From a virus, in the IMG/VR virus record IMGVR_UViG_3300042384_000288, positions 47,108-111,107 of that record: 64,000 nucleotides of DNA; one strand, written 5' to 3'. The position numbers and the translations under genes were made by a program. Positions 59,896 to 64,000 of this stretch are shown here, piece by piece (within the stretch, counting starts at the first letter, position 1; each line of letters opens with the position of its first letter). The notes beneath the pieces were generated by a model. That model was not told where the DNA came from. It saw nothing but the letters and a program-made list of their open reading frames with translations, and searched no databases.

Positions 59896-62864
59896 TATAC
59901 TAATCCTGCTAGTCGACGTATAGTATTTATAGATTCGTTTGCTTGTGTTGGTAATGCTCTAACTGTTAAAGCACCACTTTCTAGTCCTAGGTCTTGTTCT
60001 AATTCACGTGCTTTACGATGAGCATAAACCATATCAGCACCTTGTATTCTTGATACTATTGAGCCATCATCTCTTACAACTTCAAAATCTGTAGCAGCGG
60101 TCTGTGGCACTGCGGGTTCCAATGGTAATTCCTGTTGTGCAGGGCCAATTCTGCGATACTCGTGATGGAAATCGTAATCTGATTCGTAATTCTGTTCAAA
60201 TTCACTGAACTTTCTATTTGCGTCTGTTTCGCTGTCGGCGTGGAATTGGTGTACTACTACTCCGCTGTCTGGCGCATATATCTCATAATTAGGTACTGGA
60301 GTTGCACCTTGTTCGCTAGCATCACGCTCACTGCTGATACCACGACGACGTAGTTCACGTTTAATAATAACTCTAAAGTAAGCAGTCTGTTGATCATTTA
60401 ATACTGCGGTTGTGCTGACATTGCGCAATACGTTGATTAGATCCATGTCACTCTTATCAGCTACGTTATCTAACCAATCACGATGTGCTTGAGGTAAACT
60501 ATCACGTACTGCATTTTCGGCACCACCTGCGTTGGCAGCTAGTTCACTATTGTTATTAGTGGTGGGTTCGGCTTGCGTTGCTCTATAGTATCTAGTATCA
60601 ACATTGTTAACACTACCGTATATGCGTAATGCTTCGTCGCTAGTTCTTGCGTTTACAGTACCAGCGGGTTCACCTAGACCATTTATAATATTCCACGTTA
60701 CTTCCGGACGACCAGCATCTTGTGTAGTAGCAATGGCTTCTAAATCGTGTAGGCCCACTGATATCCGTTGCTCTCGCATGAATATATCTGCGGCTTTAAG
60801 TTTAGCCTGACGTGGACTATCAGCATCGACAAATACTGGGTCTTGATCTACATGTCTACCACGAGCAAAGTAAACCTTCCAGCGTGTTTCATTACCGTCC
60901 GTTACACCTTGATCCATTCTATTGCGTAGTTCGGCATCAATCTGTTTAACTATCCAGCCACTGGCATCTGCATCTAGATTCTCACCACCACCCCTAGTCA
61001 TTCGTTCTCTAACTGAATTTATTGTATCTACAGTAACCGTAGGTAGGGTATCTGCTATCCAGTCAATCCAACTAAGTGGCACTGATGCTGGAGCAGTATC
61101 TGAATTTGCATTTTTATCCACAAACAATTCAGCTTTAAGTTTGCTGATACTTTGTTCACGGTTCATACCCATTTGTTTACCGCCTAGGATGATAGCGGCT
61201 GTTTCACTAGCGGCAAATACCATTTGCTTACCGCCGGTGCCATCTTTGTTCATAACCCAGTACTGTACTTCTTCGCCTTTCTTCTCTTTACGTGCTACCT
61301 GTGCTTGACGAACATTATCAACTAATTCTGCTTTGTTGATTTGTCCAAGAGCATAGCGACTGAACAGAGCTACTGAGTTGTTAGGGTCAGTCCACTCGCC
61401 TTCTGGGCTAATTAGTTTGTATAGTTTCTTAGCGTATTCTTGTTTGTAAGCTGATTCGTCTGTGGCAATGCGTAGGCTCTGTGCTAGACGTAGAGCAGTA
61501 TTAACAAGTTTAGGTAAGTCTTCGTTTAGATAATCGCCGCCCGGGCCGCGGAACTCTACGTAGTTGCCTTTGGTGTTGATACTTGTATACTTTTGTGTGA
61601 TACCACTATGTACTAATTTACTAGCGGCCGCACCTAGGTGTTCTTTCATCTTAGCCAACAATGCCGTGGCATTTTCTGGATTCTGTTGAATCTTTTCTTT
61701 AACAATCTTCATAGCACTTTTAGCATAGGTGTTATAAGCACGACCAAACTCTTGAAGTACGTATTCATCACCCAGGAACAATGCTAGTTTAACGTAGTCT
61801 AGATTATCAGTGGTCATGTTAGGCACACTGATATTCATGTGTAGGCCCGTTGATTTGTTAGTATAACAACCTGCCAACTTAGCCCATTGTTTAACTTTTT
61901 TCAACATAGTCAAGCCATCTTTAAGCGGCATTGCTGGACTGATAAACTCTAGGCCTGCGTCACCTTGATTAGCATCAATTGACGCATCGGGCTCAATGAT
62001 AAAATAACCTTGTTCTTGTTGTTGACTACGACTTCCGCTGTGGTAGCCACTAAAACCACGTGCTTCATATCCAGTAGCACCATAAAAGTCATCTGCTATT
62101 TGATCTACGTCTGCGTCACCACCATAGTTGCCTTCGTTAGCATCGGACATGTGTGGCCAATCAAAGCCCCACTGACGTTCGGCGTCCTGCATGTCGTTGA
62201 CACCAATGTCACTTAACCATGCTGCTTGATCGCCATCACCACCGTTACGGAAATCATCTTCCATCTCCTGGCGTGCTTCATCGTAGGCAGATTGATACTC
62301 ATTACTATTAGTATCTCCCATCAGGTCGTCTATTCGATCCTCAATCATTTGTAATGTTAGATCGCGAATCTCTGCATTAGCTTCTTCACTAGTAGCATCT
62401 TTGTCTGGGTTTGCTTCTTTCCAGCGTTGATGTGCTTCTTCGGATGCATCATCACGACTAACTTCATCTTCTAAACGTTCACGAATTGACTTATCTAAAT
62501 CATCTACATTATCATCTATATAACGATTAGCAGCTTCATAACTCCATTCTAAGTATTCATCAAACATCTCACTTCGAGCACGATCTGCATCACTGCGACC
62601 CATATTACTGAAATCACCGTTACGGAAGAAGTTAACAATATCGTCAATGTCATAGGCGCTTTCGTTTTGTTCGTAGTCGTATTCCCAGTCGGGTTCATCA
62701 TCACCTGTGCTGGTATTGGGTACACACATTTCAAATTCAATACCCATAAGCATACCATCAGCTTCTGGACTGTTAGCGAACGCTTCTAGGCTAGATGGAC
62801 TCATTGATACTTCATCAATGATCTCTGCTTCTTTTAAGGCTTGTTTAATTTGACTATAACGCAT
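59895..62864 (-). CDS. 989-residue protein with amidoligase-like domain
   Basis: A large acidic protein. GMLMGIEFEMCVP (GIEFE at 41-45), GLEFISPAM (304-312), STGLHMNISVPN (338-349) and GNYVEFRGPGGDYL (about 430-445) are the conserved blocks of the phage amidoligase-like family (glutamine-synthetase-type fold). An acidic insert of about 240 residues splits the first two blocks. The C-terminal 500 residues contain repeated PVFVDADSPRQAKLKA- and VVHQFHADSETDANRK-like units. It ends ESINTIRRLAGLV, an ending common in phage virion proteins, and begins with an L-K-E site near residue 11. It may be an enzyme packed in the virion. Confidence 0.65.
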   Translation of the reverse strand: MRYSQIKQALKEAEIIDEVSMSPSSLEAFANSPEADGMLMGIEFEMCVPNTSTGDDEPDWEYDYEQNESAYDIDDIVNFFRNGDFSNMGRSDADRARSEMFDEYLEWSYEAANRYIDDNVDDLDKSIRERLEDEVSRDDASEEAHQRWKEANPDKDATSEEANAEIRDLTLQMIEDRIDDLMGDTNSNEYQSAYDEARQEMEDDFRNGGDGDQAAWLSDIGVNDMQDAERQWGFDWPHMSDANEGNYGGDADVDQIADDFYGATGYEARGFSGYHSGSRSQQQEQGYFIIEPDASIDANQGDAGLEFISPAMPLKDGLTMLKKVKQWAKLAGCYTNKSTGLHMNISVPNMTTDNLDYVKLALFLGDEYVLQEFGRAYNTYAKSAMKIVKEKIQQNPENATALLAKMKEHLGAAASKLVHSGITQKYTSINTKGNYVEFRGPGGDYLNEDLPKLVNTALRLAQSLRIATDESAYKQEYAKKLYKLISPEGEWTDPNNSVALFSRYALGQINKAELVDNVRQAQVARKEKKGEEVQYWVMNKDGTGGKQMVFAASETAAIILGGKQMGMNREQSISKLKAELFVDKNANSDTAPASVPLSWIDWIADTLPTVTVDTINSVRERMTRGGGENLDADASGWIVKQIDAELRNRMDQGVTDGNETRWKVYFARGRHVDQDPVFVDADSPRQAKLKAADIFMREQRISVGLHDLEAIATTQDAGRPEVTWNIINGLGEPAGTVNARTSDEALRIYGSVNNVDTRYYRATQAEPTTNNNSELAANAGGAENAVRDSLPQAHRDWLDNVADKSDMDLINVLRNVSTTAVLNDQQTAYFRVIIKRELRRRGISSERDASEQGATPVPNYEIYAPDSGVVVHQFHADSETDANRKFSEFEQNYESDYDFHHEYRRIGPAQQELPLEPAVPQTAATDFEVVRDDGSIVSRIQGADMVYAHRKARELEQDLGLESGALTVRALPTQANESINTIRRLAGLV
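59924..59931 (-). promoter_or_regulatory. T4-type late promoter-like site
   Basis: An exact TATAAATA, preceded by C, on the - strand 29 nt before the start of the metallopeptidase gene, inside the end of the preceding gene. Confidence 0.5.
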
Positions 62865-62870
62865 ATTAAG

Positions 62871-62878
62871 TATTTATC
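62871..62878 (-). promoter_or_regulatory. T4-type late promoter-like site
   Basis: GATAAATA on the - strand, a few bases before the start of the 989-residue gene; 7 of 8 matches to the T4 late consensus. The short distance makes it less certain. Confidence 0.35.
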
Positions 62879-62884
62879 GTTGTG

Positions 62885-63397
62885 TTAATCATTGACCCAC
62901 AGTTCGAGTGAGTAGTTGCCGCGCTGGCTGGACCATGGCTGGCCTAGTTGCTTAAAGCCCTGTGCTACTAAATTATTCTTTGATGCTGTGTTATCTGATC
63001 TGGTTGTGGCAAATATGTTCGAGCCAGCAGATGCTAATAATTTTTGACTTACAGCGGTGTTTAATCCCTGTCGACGATAGTTAGGATCTGTATATGAATA
63101 GCCCTTTTCATAACGATAACGATTGGCTAACTCACTAACGCCGGCAGCAGTGAATACTTTAGTCTTGTATGTATCCAATGGTGTTTTTAATGCTGTAATA
63201 GCAATAATATCACCTTGTTCATTTGTGGCATAGCTCAACATCTGTGCTCGTTGTACACCCGCACGGGCATTGGCGGCTGATACCTCACTGCCCTGAGCAA
63301 TAAAGTCGCTGAGTTTACCTAGTTGCTCTGCTGACAGTTGACCTGGTCGCACAGCAACTACACTATTATCTTCAGTTAAAAATTCATTTGCTCTCAT
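62885..63397 (-). CDS. GNAT-family acetyltransferase with N-terminal packaging-like tag
   Basis: A 170-residue protein from ATG 63397; the TTG 6 nt upstream is less likely. The first nine residues, MRANEFLTE, are identical to those of the next gene upstream and end in L-T-E, the kind of site cut by T4 prohead protease. The rest is a GNAT fold: YTDPNYRRQGLNTAVSQKLL carries the acetyl-CoA loop, and NNLVAQGFKQLG the C-terminal helix. It probably acetylates a host or phage target; if the tag works, it would be injected with the DNA. Confidence 0.75.
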   Translation of the reverse strand: MRANEFLTEDNSVVAVRPGQLSAEQLGKLSDFIAQGSEVSAANARAGVQRAQMLSYATNEQGDIIAITALKTPLDTYKTKVFTAAGVSELANRYRYEKGYSYTDPNYRRQGLNTAVSQKLLASAGSNIFATTRSDNTASKNNLVAQGFKQLGQPWSSQRGNYSLELWVND

Positions 63398-63439
63398 AGT
63401 CAATCCACGTATTCTTGCTCACTTTTGGCATCCCTCCAG

Positions 63440-63492
63440 GCCAGCAGCCGGCCACACTATACCGTCCTAAGACGGCCCTAAGGTAGGAGTGT
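63440..63492. other. structured intergenic element with 23S rRNA-like motif
   Basis: A GC-rich island. GGCC-7-GGCC at 63439-63452 is followed by ACTATA (63456-63461), a perfect hairpin CCGTC-CTAA-GACGG (63462-63475), a second small hairpin CCTA-AGG-TAGG (63477-63487) and a closing pair ACACT/AGTGT (63454-63458 with 63488-63492). The segment 63472-63486 differs by one base from the ACGGTCCTAAGGTAG motif of bacterial 23S rRNA domain IV. Function unknown. Confidence 0.5.
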
Positions 63493-63495
63493 TCT

Positions 63496-63804
63496 TTAAT
63501 CTATTCGTTCGCCTTCTTCTCTTGCTATACGGGCAATATTGTTTGACGCACGAGCAGGTTGTATATCAAAATTTTCGTATCTTCTTGCTATAGATTGTAA
63601 TATCCTAGTAACATTGATATACTCATCACCTACTATGTTATCAGGAACAATAACTAAGATATCCCAGTCACTTTCATCGTGTTCAGTTCCAATTACCCTG
63701 CTACCGTGAAACCATATTTCTTCTGCTGGCACTTGAGCTTTGATTTGATCTACTATAGTATCAAAAAACTCGTACGACTCGGTTAAGAATTCATTGGCTC
63801 TCAT
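63496..63804 (-). CDS. minimal nucleotidyltransferase with N-terminal packaging-like tag
   Basis: A 102-residue protein. It begins MRANEFLTE, the same tag as the acetyltransferase gene. IWFHGSRVIGTEHDESDWDILVIV is the GSRxxGTxxxxSDxD core of small MNT-type nucleotidyltransferases, and FDIQPA may give the third acidic residue. Such proteins transfer AMP or another nucleotide to proteins or RNAs. With the tag, it may be an enzyme packed in the capsid and injected to modify a host factor. Confidence 0.75.
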   Translation of the reverse strand: MRANEFLTESYEFFDTIVDQIKAQVPAEEIWFHGSRVIGTEHDESDWDILVIVPDNIVGDEYINVTRILQSIARRYENFDIQPARASNNIARIAREEGERID

Positions 63805-63805
63805 A

Positions 63806-64000
63806 TTAGCTCTTATAATAGAAGTAGTGTATATCTTCTTCTGGATTATACTTTACTACTAAATCGTCTAACACAAACTCATCACCATATTCGTCAACTA
63901 ATTGTGCGAATGTAGTAGCGTCACCAAAGATGTATTCGATAACATCATCGTCGGTACAGTTGCCTTGGTAGTTTAACTTGGCATCTTCAGTTAATTCTGT
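63806..64000 (-). CDS. phage protein, C-terminal 64 residues only
   Basis: The frame is open from the right edge to a TAA at 63808-63806, 1 nt from the nucleotidyltransferase start. The visible part is acidic (CTDDDVIEYIFGDATTFAQL, then VDEYGDEFVLDDLVVKYNPE, EDIHYFYYKS). Not recognised. It is in the same unit as the tagged enzymes; the N-terminus lies outside the window, so presence of the tag cannot be tested here. Confidence 0.7.
   Translation of the reverse strand, partial: TELTEDAKLNYQGNCTDDDVIEYIFGDATTFAQLVDEYGDEFVLDDLVVKYNPEEDIHYFYYKS

Noticed and set aside
62010-62216. Open frames antisense to the 989-residue gene
   Set aside because: They are shadows of the Asp/Glu-rich coding sequence on the other strand, low in complexity and without start signals.
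63440-63492. A real fragment of an rRNA gene
   Set aside because: The match is limited to about 30 nt and contains a partial duplication; flanking sequence shows no rRNA similarity, so it is listed only as a motif.

Overview
The window is a 64 kb piece of an AT-rich, tightly packed tailed double-stranded DNA phage genome, most like an aquatic T4-type myovirus of a Gram-negative host. The evidence is a T4-style family B DNA polymerase, a gp45-like sliding clamp, a T4 Rnh-like flap nuclease, a DsbA-like DNA-binding protein and marine-phage-type tail fibre proteins. Genes overlap by 1-20 nt, host-type TTGACA/TATAAT promoters occur, and a few TATAAATA-like late promoters can be seen. No rRNA or tRNA gene, CRISPR array or integrase is visible. 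No gap exceeds about 180 nt once the small genes and remnants listed here are counted. Both ends cut through genes.

Layout. 1-3351 (+): three tail fibre or structural proteins, closed by a promoter/terminator pair. 3435-5706 (+): a small conserved protein, two GT-A-type glycosyltransferases and another small protein. 5691-6368 (-): an HNH/NUMOD3 homing endonuclease. 6384-26131 (+): a large accessory block. It holds glycosyltransferase-like genes, five radical SAM genes carrying six radical SAM domains, two SGNH hydrolases, a NodU/CmcH-type O-carbamoyltransferase, an APS-kinase-like gene, dCMP deaminase and a 1019-residue protein with tandem repeats. 26073-29015 (-): an oxidoreductase, a sugar aminotransferase and a sugar epimerase. 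29012-37234 (-): small conserved phage genes, thymidylate synthase, DHFR and a MoxR/VWA-metallopeptidase pair, with a GIY-YIG endonuclease inserted on the + strand. 37443-38561 (+): an isolated glycosyltransferase-like gene. 38570-64000 (-): small membrane and conserved proteins, queD-like, nucleases, queE, a MazG-like gene, a phosphoribosyltransferase, folE, a glycosyltransferase, a dpdA-like transglycosylase, a sulfotransferase, clamp, polymerase, and finally a group of probable virion proteins and enzymes.

How the genes fit together. (i) FolE, QueD-like, QueE and a TGT/DpdA-like transglycosylase form most of a pathway for putting 7-deazaguanine bases into phage DNA. No queC is visible, so either the host supplies it or the final base is an earlier intermediate. 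(ii) dCMP deaminase, ThyA, DHFR and a MazG-like enzyme adjust nucleotide pools. (iii) The radical SAM, glycosyltransferase, SGNH, carbamoyltransferase, aminotransferase and epimerase block, together with an APS-kinase-like enzyme and a sulfotransferase, suggests elaborate modification of a glycan or peptide. The target cannot be read from sequence. (iv) At the right end an acetyltransferase and a nucleotidyltransferase start with the same nine residues, ending in a prohead-protease-like L-x-E site. This suggests they are packaged in the capsid and injected. (v) At least five homing-endonuclease loci or remnants are scattered through the window, and two share a nearly identical leader.
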